The notes beneath the pieces were generated by a model that was given only the letters and a program-made list of their open reading frames with translations, made no database searches and was not told the DNA's origin. Made by a program: the position numbers and the translations under genes. A DNA stretch of 64,000 bases. Source: Clostridium tunisiense TJ (GTDB lineage Bacteria; Bacillota; Clostridia; Clostridiales; Clostridiaceae). This document shows positions 49,845 to 57,961 of this stretch, piece after piece. Every line of letters starts with the position of its first letter. Position 1 is the stretch's first letter. The stretch is from the NCBI RefSeq assembly GCF_000300195.1, contig NZ_AMQH01000006.1:186001-250000 (forward strand), read 5' to 3'.

Positions 49845-50216
49845 ATGGGCGTATTAAATAAAAGTATAGGTTCATACGGTGAAAGTATTGCTGAAAGTTA
49901 TTTAAAGGAGATGGGATATACAATTCTTGAAAGAAATTTCAAGTGTAAGCTAGGAGAAATTGATATAATTGCTAAGGACAATAAATATATTTGCTTTGTT
50001 GAAGTAAAGACTCGTTATGGCTCCCTATATGGAAGCCCAGGAGAGAGTGTAACTAATTTAAAGCAGTATAAAATTCATAAAACTGCTCAGTTTTATATTT
50101 TAAAGAAGAAACTCTATAAATTTAATTTTAGATTTGATGTGATAGAGGTTATATTAAATAATGAAGATGATAATTATTCAATTAAGTTGATTAAGGATGC
50201 TTTTCAAATTTCATAA
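49845..50216 (+). CDS. yraN: YraN family (UPF0102) nuclease-like protein
   Basis: A 123-residue protein of the PD-(D/E)XK-like fold: SYGESIAESYLKEMGY (8-23), LGEIDIIA (39-46) and FVEVKTRYG (about 54-62), the E-D-EVK pattern of RecB-like nucleases. Function is unproven; a role in DNA processing is inferred from the fold and its usual neighbours comM, dprA and rnhB. It is the only plus-strand gene of the window, although its neighbours are in the usual order, so this single gene appears inverted. Its last 44 codons are duplicated downstream. AAGGATGG precedes the ATG. Confidence 0.9.
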   Translation: MGVLNKSIGSYGESIAESYLKEMGYTILERNFKCKLGEIDIIAKDNKYICFVEVKTRYGSLYGSPGESVTNLKQYKIHKTAQFYILKKKLYKFNFRFDVIEVILNNEDDNYSIKLIKDAFQIS

Positions 50217-50236
50217 ATATCTTTTAATGATATACA

Positions 50237-50293
50237 GGTTCTAAATAATAAAAGTTAGCTATAATAAGTAGCTAACTTTTATTATTTAGAACC
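50237..50293 (+). terminator. Exceptionally long perfect terminator hairpin of yraN
   Basis: Two perfectly complementary 25-base arms (50237-50261 and 50269-50293) with a 7-base loop. A second hairpin AGGGTAGC / GCTACCCT (50301-50326) follows. The whole structure is repeated 340 bases downstream (50577-50633 and 50641-50666). Confidence 0.85.
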
Positions 50294-50340
50294 CAAGTTA
50301 AGGGTAGCTTGTAATTAGGCTACCCTAGTTCTATTAAATA

Positions 50341-50421
50341 ATGAACAATTTAATTTTGTGGTGCTGCTTTAGAAGTAGATTTTCACTAAACAAAGATACC
50401 TTTGTGAACAAACTGCGTTTG
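50341..50421 (+). repeat. Dispersed palindromic element, copy 3 (truncated by duplication)
   Basis: Left part of the element (AATGAAC box, then TTTAGAAG at 50368-50375), cut at 50421 where the second duplicate begins. It is identical to 50681-50761. Confidence 0.8.
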
Positions 50422-50422
50422 C

Positions 50423-50556
50423 CTGCTCAGTTTTATATTTTAAAGAAGAAACTCTATAAATTTAATTTTAGATTTGATGTGATAGAGGTTATATTAAATA
50501 ATGAAGATGATAATTATTCAATTAAGTTGATTAAGGATGCTTTTCAAATTTCATAA
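50423..50556 (+). pseudogene. yraN: Duplicated yraN 3' fragment
   Basis: The last 44 codons and stop of yraN, copied in the tandem duplication. An ATG at 50341 inside the repeat reads into it in frame, giving a 71-codon open frame, but it has no SD and lacks the nuclease motifs. Treated as a fragment. Confidence 0.85.
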
Positions 50557-50761
50557 ATATCTTTTAATGATATACAGGTTCTAAATAATAAAAGTTAGCT
50601 ATAATAAGTAGCTAACTTTTATTATTTAGAACCCAAGTTAAGGGTAGCTTGTAATTAGGCTACCCTAGTTCTATTAAATAATGAACAATTTAATTTTGTG
50701 GTGCTGCTTTAGAAGTAGATTTTCACTAAACAAAGATACCTTTGTGAACAAACTGCGTTTG
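50423..50761 (+). repeat. 339-bp tandem duplication, copy B
   Basis: Second copy of 50083-50421. Sequence diverges immediately after 50761, where the rest of repeat copy 3 continues. Confidence 0.95.
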
Positions 50762-50870
50762 TTACACCAAAGCAATTTCCCTAGTCCTAGGTGCTGCAAG
50801 GCTGTTCACTAACCTCTTATAGAATAGGCAGACTTGAAGCTTCTAAAACGTTGTTAAAACTTAAAATAAT
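50674..50870 (+). repeat. Dispersed palindromic element, copy 3 (full length)
   Basis: Left box near 50674-50700, TTTAGAAG at 50708-50715 complementary to CTTCTAAA at 50840-50847, and the 17-base block shared with copy 2 at 50827-50843. It carries about 30-50 bases of extra inner sequence, including hairpins CAAAG-ATAC-CTTTG and AACAAAC-TGC-GTTTGTT, and a CCTAG-TC-CTAGG palindrome. It lies between the yraN duplicate and rnhB. Confidence 0.8.
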
Positions 50871-50949
50871 CATTGAAATAAATTTTCACGTTAAAGATTA
50901 ATTTTTTTCACAGAAATTTAATTATAATTTAACTTTTAAGTGAAATTAT

Positions 50950-51759
50950 TTACTCTCTCATAATATTTGTTAAGAAAGACTTCCTATGTATTTCAGTAAT
51001 TCCATAGGTTTTAATAGCTTCTATATGATCTTTACTTCCATAGCCCACGTTACTTTCAAAACCATATTGAGGATAGCTCTTGCCATATTCCTTCATAAGA
51101 TTATCCCTATAAACCTTGGCTAGGATTGAAGCACAAGCAATAGATGCACTTTTAGTATCTCCCTTTATTACAAATTCATTTTTAATATTAAAATTCTTTA
51201 TGGGATATCCATCAGATAATACTAGCTCTGGCTTAACTTCAAGGTTCCCAATTGACATTTTAAATATTTCATTATTGCAAAAACCTATTCCTCTTGTATC
51301 AATGACCTTATTATCAAGAACTTCAATGCTGTAAGCAACTGCTTTTTCTTTAATGATTTCACTGAGTTCCTCTCTAACCTTAGCAGAAAGTTTTTTAGAG
51401 TCATTAATATGTAGTATAAGCTCTGTAGTATTCAAATCTAATATGACTGCGGCTGAAACAATAGGCCCTGCAAGAGGACCTCTTCCCACTTCATCTACTC
51501 CCGCAACCACATTAGCACCATATCTCTTATCAAATTCATAAAGGTTTTTAACTCTTAAAAGTTCATTTTTATAATTTTCCACATGCCTTTGTAATGATTT
51601 ACCAACACCATTTACATTTTTTCTTTTATCACTATTTAATTCTTCTATTAACCTTAAATAAGAATCTTCCTGAGTTTCCACTGAAGTATTAGCTATGAAT
51701 TCTTTTGTTAAAGTTTTTATATCATTAAATTTCATTCCTTCTATGCTATTTAACTTCAT
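50950..51759 (-). CDS. rnhB: Ribonuclease HII
   Basis: A 269-residue RNase HII that removes ribonucleotides from DNA. An N-terminal extension of about 80 residues, as in Firmicutes, then the catalytic DE pair in VAGVDEVGRGPLAGP (D89, E90), DSKKLS (about 119) and the late aspartate in VLSDGYPI (about 182); the GDTKSASIACASILAKV block follows. It overlaps rbgA by 14 bases. Start by GAGGA eight bases upstream. Confidence 0.95.
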   Translation of the reverse strand: MKLNSIEGMKFNDIKTLTKEFIANTSVETQEDSYLRLIEELNSDKRKNVNGVGKSLQRHVENYKNELLRVKNLYEFDKRYGANVVAGVDEVGRGPLAGPIVSAAVILDLNTTELILHINDSKKLSAKVREELSEIIKEKAVAYSIEVLDNKVIDTRGIGFCNNEIFKMSIGNLEVKPELVLSDGYPIKNFNIKNEFVIKGDTKSASIACASILAKVYRDNLMKEYGKSYPQYGFESNVGYGSKDHIEAIKTYGITEIHRKSFLTNIMRE

Positions 51760-52633
51760 CGGGTTGTTCCTCTTTTATTTCTTCACCAAAATCAGGTCCC
51801 TCCAAGGATATCGGCCCTAGCTTTCCCCCTCTAAATTCATCTAATAGCATTACAGCAACTCTATTGTAATCAATGTTCCCCCCTGAAATTACTGCTCCTC
51901 TTTTTCTTCCTATGTTATCCATATTATCTATAGCAGCTTCTTCAAGAGAGTTAAGCTTATATCTTTCCACTAATCTTTTCGGATGAGTAACCTGTAATTT
52001 TTCTATTAACTTTAATGCTAATTCCTCTACATCCATTATTTCATCTTTTATAGCTCCCGTAAAAGCTAAGTTTAAACCAACTTTTTCATCTTCAAACTTT
52101 GGCCATAAAACTCCTGGAGTGTCCATAAGTTCAATTCCAATTTTTGTTTTAATCCATTGTTTACTTTTAGTAACCCCAGGTCTATCTCCAGTTTTAGCTA
52201 TATTGTTTTTCGCCATCTTATTTATAAATGTAGACTTGCCTACATTAGGAATTCCTACTACCATTACTCTAGTAATTATATTTACTATTCCTTTGCTTCT
52301 CATTCTATCATGCTTTTCTTTAAGGATTTCCTCAAGAGCTGGCTTAATTTTATTTAACCCTGCTCCAGTTAAGCAATTAACAGATAAAACCTTAGTATAA
52401 CTGTTAGATAGCTTTCTTACCCATAAGTTAGTTACACTTTCCTCACTTAAATCACTTTTGTTTAAAAGTATTATCCTCGGTTTATCTTTACAAACTTCTT
52501 GTATGTCTGGATTAGAACTAGAATATGCTATCCTTGCATCTCTAATTTCAATTACTGCATCCACAAGCTTCAAGTTTTCTTTTATTTCTCTACGGGTTTT
52601 GGCCATATGTCCAGGAAACCAATTTATACTCAT
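51746..52633 (-). CDS. rbgA: Ribosome biogenesis GTPase RbgA (YlqF)
   Basis: A 295-residue circularly permuted GTPase: G4 NKSDL (about 58) comes before G1 GIPNVGKST (about 133) and G3 DTPG (about 177). It is needed for late assembly of the 50S subunit (L16 and L27 incorporation). MSINWFPGHMAKTRREI at the N-terminus is characteristic. It is upstream of rnhB and downstream of rplS, the standard order. Confidence 0.96.
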   Translation of the reverse strand: MSINWFPGHMAKTRREIKENLKLVDAVIEIRDARIAYSSSNPDIQEVCKDKPRIILLNKSDLSEESVTNLWVRKLSNSYTKVLSVNCLTGAGLNKIKPALEEILKEKHDRMRSKGIVNIITRVMVVGIPNVGKSTFINKMAKNNIAKTGDRPGVTKSKQWIKTKIGIELMDTPGVLWPKFEDEKVGLNLAFTGAIKDEIMDVEELALKLIEKLQVTHPKRLVERYKLNSLEEAAIDNMDNIGRKRGAVISGGNIDYNRVAVMLLDEFRGGKLGPISLEGPDFGEEIKEEQPDEVK

Positions 52634-52875
52634 TTATTTCATCACTCCTAGGTGTTTTATACTTTTTTATATTATTTACTATATTTTACTTAGATATGAT
52701 TTTTTATATTATAATCTGTAGAAATCATATTTAAGCCTTAAGCTATTTAATAAAACTGTTAGTAAAAATATTGGCTTAATGCTTTAAATATATACGGACT
52801 TGTAATTTATTAATAAGCTAATATTTTACGGTGAATATCTATGTATAGTTTTTATAATTATAACTAATAAAAAAA

Positions 52876-52891
52876 GGGACTCAAGAGTCCC
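52876..52891 (-). terminator. Terminator of rplS
   Basis: GGGACTC-AA-GAGTCCC flanked by A and T runs on both sides, 8 bases past the rplS stop. Confidence 0.88.
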
Positions 52892-52898
52892 ATTTTTC

Positions 52899-53243
52899 TT
52901 AGATTAATTCTTTAACTTTAGCTGCCTTACCTACTCTGTTTCTTAGGTAGAATAACTTAGCTCTTCTTACTTTACCTCTTCTCACAACTTCGATTTTCTC
53001 GATAACAGGTGAGTTTATTGGGAAAGTCTTCTCTGTTCCAACATTATAAGCAACTCTTCTTACAGTGAAAGTTTCTCTAGCTCCACCGTTTTGCTTCTTA
53101 AGAACAGTTCCTTCGAAAATCTGGATTCTTTCTTTTGTTCCTTCTTTGATTCTGATATGTACTTTTACAGAATCTCCAACATTGAATTTTGGTAAGTCAT
53201 TTCTTAACTGTTCTGCTTCTATAGCTCTTATTATATCTAACAT
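52899..53243 (-). CDS. rplS: 50S ribosomal protein L19
   Basis: A 114-residue L19 at the 30S-50S interface ([51 protein letters not shown]). The ATG two codons upstream in the longer frame abuts AGGAGGG; the ATG at 53241-53243 has an 8-base spacing and is chosen. A promoter and a structured leader lie upstream. Confidence 0.97.
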   Translation of the reverse strand: MLDIIRAIEAEQLRNDLPKFNVGDSVKVHIRIKEGTKERIQIFEGTVLKKQNGGARETFTVRRVAYNVGTEKTFPINSPVIEKIEVVRRGKVRRAKLFYLRNRVGKAAKVKELI

Positions 53244-53282
53244 GTGCATTCCCTCCTAAAATTTTTTTGACGTTCTTAATCA

Positions 53283-53321
53283 TACTTTATGACAGAGGAC
53301 CGCCCGTACTAGCACAAAGTA
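53283..53321 (-). ncRNA. Candidate L19 leader RNA upstream of rplS
   Basis: In the minus-strand transcript TACTTTGTG (53313-53321) pairs with CATAAAGTA (53283-53291), allowing one G-U pair. The enclosed segment contains GTACGGGCGGTCC. Firmicutes have a known L19 leader motif at this position (Rfam L19_leader); assignment to it is from memory of position, not a search. Confidence 0.55.
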
Positions 53322-53322
53322 C

Positions 53323-53351
53323 ATTCTATCACAATATTTTTTCTTATGCAA
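53323..53351 (-). promoter_or_regulatory. Promoter of rplS
   Basis: Minus-strand TTGCAT (53346-53351), 17-base spacer, TAGAAT (53323-53328). The predicted transcript begins with the leader stem. Confidence 0.7.
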
Positions 53352-53353
53352 TA

Positions 53354-54079
53354 TTATTTTTTTCTACTATAATAGTTCTCTAATAATTTTTTATCCTCTT
53401 TAGTTAACTGAAAACTACAAAATAAATCTTTTCTTCTTTCTTTTGTAATAACTAAAGATTGCATTCTTCTCCATTTTCTTATGTTTTCATGATGACCGGA
53501 TAGTAAAATTTCTGGAACCTGCTCCCCCTGATATTCAACTGGTCTGGTATACTGAGGATATTCAAGTAATCCATTGTAAAAAGATTCTTCACTAAAACTT
53601 TCTTCACTAGATAATACTCCGGGTATTAATCTACATATGCTATCCACTATAGGAATGCACGCCATTTCTCCTCCAGTAAGAACAAAATCTCCCAAGGAAA
53701 TTTCCATATCTATGTACTTATATACTCTTTCATCTATGCCCTCATAATGCCCACATAAAAAAACTAATTCCTGTTCTTTACTAAGTTCTTTAGCCATTTC
53801 CTGATTAAAAGTCTGCCCTCTTGGCCCTAAGAAAATAACTTTCCCATTATTATGTTTTTTTATTTCTAATATACTATCTACAATAGGTTGTGCCATCATC
53901 ACCATACCTGCACCACCACCATAAGGGTAATCATCCACTTTTTTGTGCTTATTCAATGAAAAATCTCTTATGTTTGTAGCCTTGATATTAATTATGTTAC
54001 TCTCTTGAGCTCTTCCTATGATACTGTGGTTAAAAATCTCAAACATATCTGGAAATAATGTTAAAACATCTATCTTCAT
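53354..54079 (-). CDS. trmD: tRNA (guanine-37-N1)-methyltransferase
   Basis: A 241-residue SPOUT methyltransferase that prevents +1 frameshifting. [15 protein letters not shown]-terminus, YGGGAGMVM (about 54), [13 protein letters not shown] (about 109), [11 protein letters not shown] (about 131) and [13 protein letters not shown] near the C-terminus. It starts in an ATGA overlap with rimM (54079); the longer frame begins with a TTG and adds three residues. rimM-trmD-rplS is the classical order. Confidence 0.97.
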   Translation of the reverse strand: MKIDVLTLFPDMFEIFNHSIIGRAQESNIINIKATNIRDFSLNKHKKVDDYPYGGGAGMVMMAQPIVDSILEIKKHNNGKVIFLGPRGQTFNQEMAKELSKEQELVFLCGHYEGIDERVYKYIDMEISLGDFVLTGGEMACIPIVDSICRLIPGVLSSEESFSEESFYNGLLEYPQYTRPVEYQGEQVPEILLSGHHENIRKWRRMQSLVITKERRKDLFCSFQLTKEDKKLLENYYSRKK

Positions 54080-54573
54080 TCTGACCAAACATGAACTGGT
54101 TTTATTGTAATTTTACTATTTTCTATATCCACATTAACCACTATATCTTTTAAGGCAGGAATTAATACTTCCTCTTTCCCACTACCCTTAACCCAGTATA
54201 CATCATTGCTTCCAGTTTCAATTACATCGTAAATCTTTCCTAATTCCTTATTCTCAGTATCTACAACAGTACAACCAATTAAGTCTGCAATATAATAAGT
54301 ATCTGCTTCAAGTGCTTTTGCAGCTTCTCTTTTGATCATAAGGTATTTGTTTCTATACCTCTCTGCCATCTCCATTGTATCTATTCCCGCTATTTTAAGA
54401 ATTACTCTATCCTTTTGCAACTTAACAGAGGTAATTTCTCTTTCCTCTCCATCTATAAGAACTTTCCCTAAATCCCTAAAATCCTCTAAGTTATCCATAA
54501 GTGAAATAACCTTTACTTCTCCTCTAACTCCATGAGGCTTAGAAATTTGTCCTACGCTCATAAACTCTTTCAT
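54076..54573 (-). CDS. rimM: Ribosome maturation factor RimM
   Basis: A 165-residue RimM that binds S19 in 30S head assembly. RimM N-domain ([16 protein letters not shown], about 8-23) and a PRC-barrel C-domain ([19 protein letters not shown], about 95-113). The longer frame adds 18 residues; AAGGAG before the ATG at 54571-54573 and the family length fix the start. It overlaps trmD by 4 bases. Confidence 0.95.
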   Translation of the reverse strand: MKEFMSVGQISKPHGVRGEVKVISLMDNLEDFRDLGKVLIDGEEREITSVKLQKDRVILKIAGIDTMEMAERYRNKYLMIKREAAKALEADTYYIADLIGCTVVDTENKELGKIYDVIETGSNDVYWVKGSGKEEVLIPALKDIVVNVDIENSKITIKPVHVWSE

Positions 54574-54658
54574 AATAAATTTCTCCTTTTTACTTGCAAA
54601 TATAGGCTTGTATATAGTATAGCCCAATTTACTTATCCTAAAACTTCAATATATCAAA

Positions 54659-54686
54659 ATAAGAGTTAGGTATCCCTAACTCTTAT
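54659..54686 (-). terminator. Terminator of khpA
   Basis: Stem ATAAGAGTTAGG / CCTAACTCTTAT with a 4-base loop, overlapping the khpA stop codon and followed by TTTTGAT on the minus strand. It separates the ffh-rpsP-khpA unit from rimM. Confidence 0.8.
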
Positions 54687-54910
54687 ATTATCTCCACAAC
54701 AACTCTTTTATTTTCTTTAATAGCCGCTGCTTTAACAACAGTTCTAATAGCCTTAGCTATTCTTCCCTGTTTTCCGATTACTTTACCCATATCCTCTTGA
54801 GCAACCTTTAATTCTAAAATTATTGAATGCTCACCAGCGATTTCATTCACTTGAACAGAATCGGGATTATCAACTAAAGATTTAGCAATAATTTCAAGTA
54901 ATTCTTTCAT
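54683..54910 (-). CDS. khpA: KH-domain RNA-binding protein KhpA
   Basis: A 75-residue single KH domain with the GxxG loop in GKVIGKQGRIAKAIRTVVKAA (about 43-62). KhpA partners KhpB/EloR to regulate cell elongation and mRNA stability in Gram-positives. The ATG at 54908-54910 follows GGAGGCG at proper distance; the longer frame starts at a TTG before that site. It sits between rpsP and rimM as usual. Confidence 0.95.
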   Translation of the reverse strand: MKELLEIIAKSLVDNPDSVQVNEIAGEHSIILELKVAQEDMGKVIGKQGRIAKAIRTVVKAAAIKENKRVVVEII

Positions 54911-54939
54911 GGAATGCGCCTCCAATCAATTGAACTTTT

Positions 54940-55182
54940 CTATTTTATTCCTGCATTGTTGAAAAGTCTTTTAACTGTATCTGTTGGTTGTGCACCATTT
55001 TTGATCCATTTGTTTGCTTTTTCTTCATCGATTTTTACAGTAACTGGCTCTGTAGTTGGGTTGTAATATCCAATTTCCTCTACAAATCTTCCATCTCTTG
55101 GAGATCTAGAATCAGCTACGATAATTCTGTAGAAAGGAGCTTTTTTAGCACCCATTCTTCTTAATCTAATTTTAACTGCCAT
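54940..55182 (-). CDS. rpsP: 30S ribosomal protein S16
   Basis: An 80-residue S16 ([22 protein letters not shown] in part, [16 protein letters not shown] at about 27-42). It stabilises the 16S rRNA 5' domain. AAGGAGGTG precedes the ATG. It lies 37 bases after ffh and 29 before khpA. Confidence 0.98.
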   Translation of the reverse strand: MAVKIRLRRMGAKKAPFYRIIVADSRSPRDGRFVEEIGYYNPTTEPVTVKIDEEKANKWIKNGAQPTDTVKRLFNNAGIK

Positions 55183-55219
55183 GTTTTTTCACCTCCTTCA
55201 AAGGGTTATGAATTTTATA

Positions 55220-56569
55220 TTAAAAAGGTAGTTTTCCAAATAAACCTTTCTTACCTGGCTTAGCCATACCTTTCATTTGCTTCATCATCTTCTTCATACT
55301 CTCGAAATCTTTTAGTATCTTATTAACTGCTTGAATTGTGGTACCTGAACCATTAGCAATTCTTTTCTTTCTTGAGGGTGAAGATGAAATTAAGTTTGGG
55401 TTTTTTCTCTCAGCTGTTGTCATTGACTTTATTATAGCTTCAACCTTTGCCATCTCTTTTTCACTCTGAGAAAGGTCTACACCTTTAAGTTCTTTAGCAT
55501 TAAACCCTGGAATCATTTCTACAATTTTTCCTAGAGGCCCTAGATTCTTCATTTGATTCATGGTCTCAAGGAAGTCCTCAAAATTGAACTCTTGGTTAAG
55601 CATTTTGCTTCCTAACTCTTGAGCTTTCTTTTCATCTATAGCTGCTTGAGCTTTTTCAATAAGAGAAAGTACATCTCCCATTCCTAGTATCCTAGAAGCC
55701 ATTCTTTCTGGATGGAATACTTCAAGGTCCGTCATCTTTTCTCCCATACCAGCATATTTTATTGGCTTGCCAGTAATAGATTTAATTGAGAGAGCTGCTC
55801 CACCTCTTGTGTCCCCATCAAGCTTAGTTAAAATAACACCTGTCACATCCAAAGTACTATTAAATGTCTCTGCCACGTTTACAGCATCTTGTCCTGTCAT
55901 GGCATCTACAACTAATAAAATCTCATTTGGATTTACAGATCCTTTAATTTGTTTTAACTCCTCCATAAGAACTTCATCGATATGAAGTCTTCCTGCTGTA
56001 TCTATAATAACTACATTACAATTATTATCTTTTGCATTTTCTATCCCTGCTTTTGCAATATCTACAGGGCTTATCTTATCTCCCATAGCAAACACTGGTA
56101 CATCTATAGATTTTCCTACTACTTGTAACTGCTTTATAGCTGCTGGTCTATAGATATCCCCTGCTACTAAAAGAGGTTTTTTATTATTTTTTCTAAGGTT
56201 TAATGCAAGTTTCCCCGCCATTGTGGTTTTACCTGCACCTTGTAATCCTACAAGCATAATTACAGTTATACCATGATTAGCAAATTCTAACTTACTTTCT
56301 GTGGTTCCCATTAAAGTTGTTAATTCATCATTAACAATTTTTATTACCTGTTGTCCTGGAGTTAAACTCTCCATTACCTCATTGCCTAGACACTTCTCGC
56401 TAACGATTTTTACAAAGTCTTTAACAACTCTATAATTAACATCTGCTTCTAACAGTGCAAGCTTAACTTCTCTCATAGCTTCTTTAATGTCTTTTTCAGA
56501 AAGTTTTCCTTTGCCCTTTAATTTTTTTATGGTTTCCTGTAACTTAGAAGATAATCCTTCAAAAGCCAT
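55220..56569 (-). CDS. ffh: Signal recognition particle protein Ffh
   Basis: A 449-residue SRP54 GTPase. N domain (about 1-85), G domain with GLQGAGKTT (about 107), DTAGRLHID (about 190) and TKLDGD (about 247), and a Met-rich M domain (about 300-440; MNQMKNLGPLGKIVEMIPG) that binds 4.5S/scRNA and signal peptides. It follows ylxM by 10 bases. Confidence 0.98.
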   Translation of the reverse strand: MAFEGLSSKLQETIKKLKGKGKLSEKDIKEAMREVKLALLEADVNYRVVKDFVKIVSEKCLGNEVMESLTPGQQVIKIVNDELTTLMGTTESKLEFANHGITVIMLVGLQGAGKTTMAGKLALNLRKNNKKPLLVAGDIYRPAAIKQLQVVGKSIDVPVFAMGDKISPVDIAKAGIENAKDNNCNVVIIDTAGRLHIDEVLMEELKQIKGSVNPNEILLVVDAMTGQDAVNVAETFNSTLDVTGVILTKLDGDTRGGAALSIKSITGKPIKYAGMGEKMTDLEVFHPERMASRILGMGDVLSLIEKAQAAIDEKKAQELGSKMLNQEFNFEDFLETMNQMKNLGPLGKIVEMIPGFNAKELKGVDLSQSEKEMAKVEAIIKSMTTAERKNPNLISSSPSRKKRIANGSGTTIQAVNKILKDFESMKKMMKQMKGMAKPGKKGLFGKLPF

Positions 56570-56579
56570 GATAAACCTC

Positions 56580-56927
56580 CTATATATTCTCCACGATATC
56601 TTTTACAACATCGTTGATTATTTCTTTATTTTCTTCTTTACTCAACATTTTTTCTAAATCTTTCAATCTGTGAATAATCCTATCTTTGGAGTTTTCTATA
56701 GTTATGGCTCTTTCCATTAAGTGAAGTTTTTCTTCGTATTCCATTAAAAGATTATCACATCTTTTTATTAAATCATGAATTGCCTGTCTGCTAGCCTTTG
56801 TAATTTCTGCTATTTCTGAAAGCGATAAGTCATTATTAAAATATAAATCCATAATGTCTCTTTGCTTTTCAGTAAGTAACGGCCCATAAAAATCTAATAG
56901 TAATGATATCTCTAATCTTTTTTCCAT
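56580..56927 (-). CDS. ylxM: YlxM family helix-turn-helix SRP-associated protein
   Basis: A 115-residue YlxM/p13 protein with a sigma-70 region 4-like HTH (LTEKQRDIMDLYFNNDLSLSEIAE, about 18-41, then SRQAIHDLIKRC). In streptococci YlxM binds SRP components and stimulates Ffh. Its own promoter at 56952-56980 probably drives ylxM-ffh-rpsP-khpA. TTAGGTGATAAT before the ATG. Confidence 0.94.
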   Translation of the reverse strand: MEKRLEISLLLDFYGPLLTEKQRDIMDLYFNNDLSLSEIAEITKASRQAIHDLIKRCDNLLMEYEEKLHLMERAITIENSKDRIIHRLKDLEKMLSKEENKEIINDVVKDIVENI

Positions 56928-56951
56928 ATTATCACCTAACTCACAAATGAT

Positions 56952-56980
56952 ATATTATCAGATTGAATATATGGTGTCAA
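56952..56980 (-). promoter_or_regulatory. Promoter of ylxM-ffh-rpsP-khpA
   Basis: Minus-strand TTGACA (56975-56980), 17-base spacer, TAATAT (56952-56957). The -35 lies in one arm of a hairpin GGTGT-C-AAGTA / TACTT-A-ACACC (56973-56998). Confidence 0.75.
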
Positions 56981-57013
56981 GTACTTTTACTTAACACCCA
57001 CATATATTTTTAA

Positions 57014-57925
57014 TTAAAATAAAGCTTCTACAAATTCTCTTGCTCTAAATTCTTGTAAATCATCAATTCCTTCTCCTACACCAATAAATTTCACTGGTAT
57101 ATTTAAAGTATTTTTTATAGAAATAACCACTCCACCCTTCGCAGTTCCATCTAATTTAGTTAAAATTATACCATCTATAGGGCAAACTTCCATAAACTGT
57201 TTAGCTTGAATAACTGCATTTTGACCTGTGGTAGCGTCTAAAACTAACAAAGTTTCTTTTTTAGCATCTTGAAATTCTCTATCAATAACCCTATTTATTT
57301 TACCTAGTTCATCCATAAGATTCTTTTTATTATGAAGTCTTCCTGCTGTATCACATATTAAAACATCTACTTTTCTAGCTTTTGCAGCCTGAACGGCATC
57401 GTATACCACAGCTGCTGGATCAGATCCTTCTTGATGCTTCACTAGGTCTACCCCAGCTCTGTTACTCCACACCTCTAGCTGATCTATAGCAGCAGCTCTA
57501 AAAGTGTCTGCTGCTGCAAGTAATACCTTATAGTTATTATTTTTTATTCGAGCTGCAATTTTTCCAATAGAAGTAGTTTTTCCTACTCCATTTACCCCAA
57601 TTATTAACTTAACTTCAGGGATTTTTTCTGGAATTATAGAGTTTTCGTAATCCCCCAGAATTTCAATAATTACCTCTTTCATAGCAGGAAGAATTTCCTC
57701 AGGGTCCTTTATTCTTTCAGCCTTAACCTTGGCTCTAAGTCTTTCAATAATTTCTACAGAAGTTTCCACCCCTATGTCGCTAGTAATTAAAATCTCTTCC
57801 AGCTCCTCATATAAGTCCTCATCAATATTTACTGCTAGCTTTAGAACCTGAGTTACTGCATCATTAATACTGTCTCTAGTTTTTGAAAGTCCTGCTTTAA
57901 GTTTTTCAAAAAAACCTCCAAACAT
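57014..57925 (-). CDS. ftsY: Signal recognition particle receptor FtsY
   Basis: A 303-residue SRP receptor. An N domain without the long acidic A domain of E. coli (normal for Firmicutes), a G domain with GVNGVGKTTSIGK (about 115), DTAGRLHNK and TKLDGTAKGG. The ATG at 57923-57925 follows AAAGGAG; the longer frame begins with a GTG in that SD. It lies 36 bases after smc. Confidence 0.96.
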   Translation of the reverse strand: MFGGFFEKLKAGLSKTRDSINDAVTQVLKLAVNIDEDLYEELEEILITSDIGVETSVEIIERLRAKVKAERIKDPEEILPAMKEVIIEILGDYENSIIPEKIPEVKLIIGVNGVGKTTSIGKIAARIKNNNYKVLLAAADTFRAAAIDQLEVWSNRAGVDLVKHQEGSDPAAVVYDAVQAAKARKVDVLICDTAGRLHNKKNLMDELGKINRVIDREFQDAKKETLLVLDATTGQNAVIQAKQFMEVCPIDGIILTKLDGTAKGGVVISIKNTLNIPVKFIGVGEGIDDLQEFRAREFVEALF

Positions 57926-57961
57926 ACACTTCACTCCTTTATAGTAAAATAATAAAACTTC

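Larger units (their letters stand above)
50083..50421 (+). repeat. 339-bp tandem duplication, copy A
   Basis: Identical to 50423-50761 at every base I compared, with a 340-base period and one unmatched base (50422) at the joint. It covers the yraN 3' end, its terminator, an extra hairpin and the left part of repeat copy 3. Confidence 0.95.

Noticed and set aside
50341-50556. 71-codon open frame joining repeat sequence to the duplicated yraN end
   Set aside because: Created by the tandem duplication; no SD and no nuclease motifs. Listed as a pseudogene fragment.
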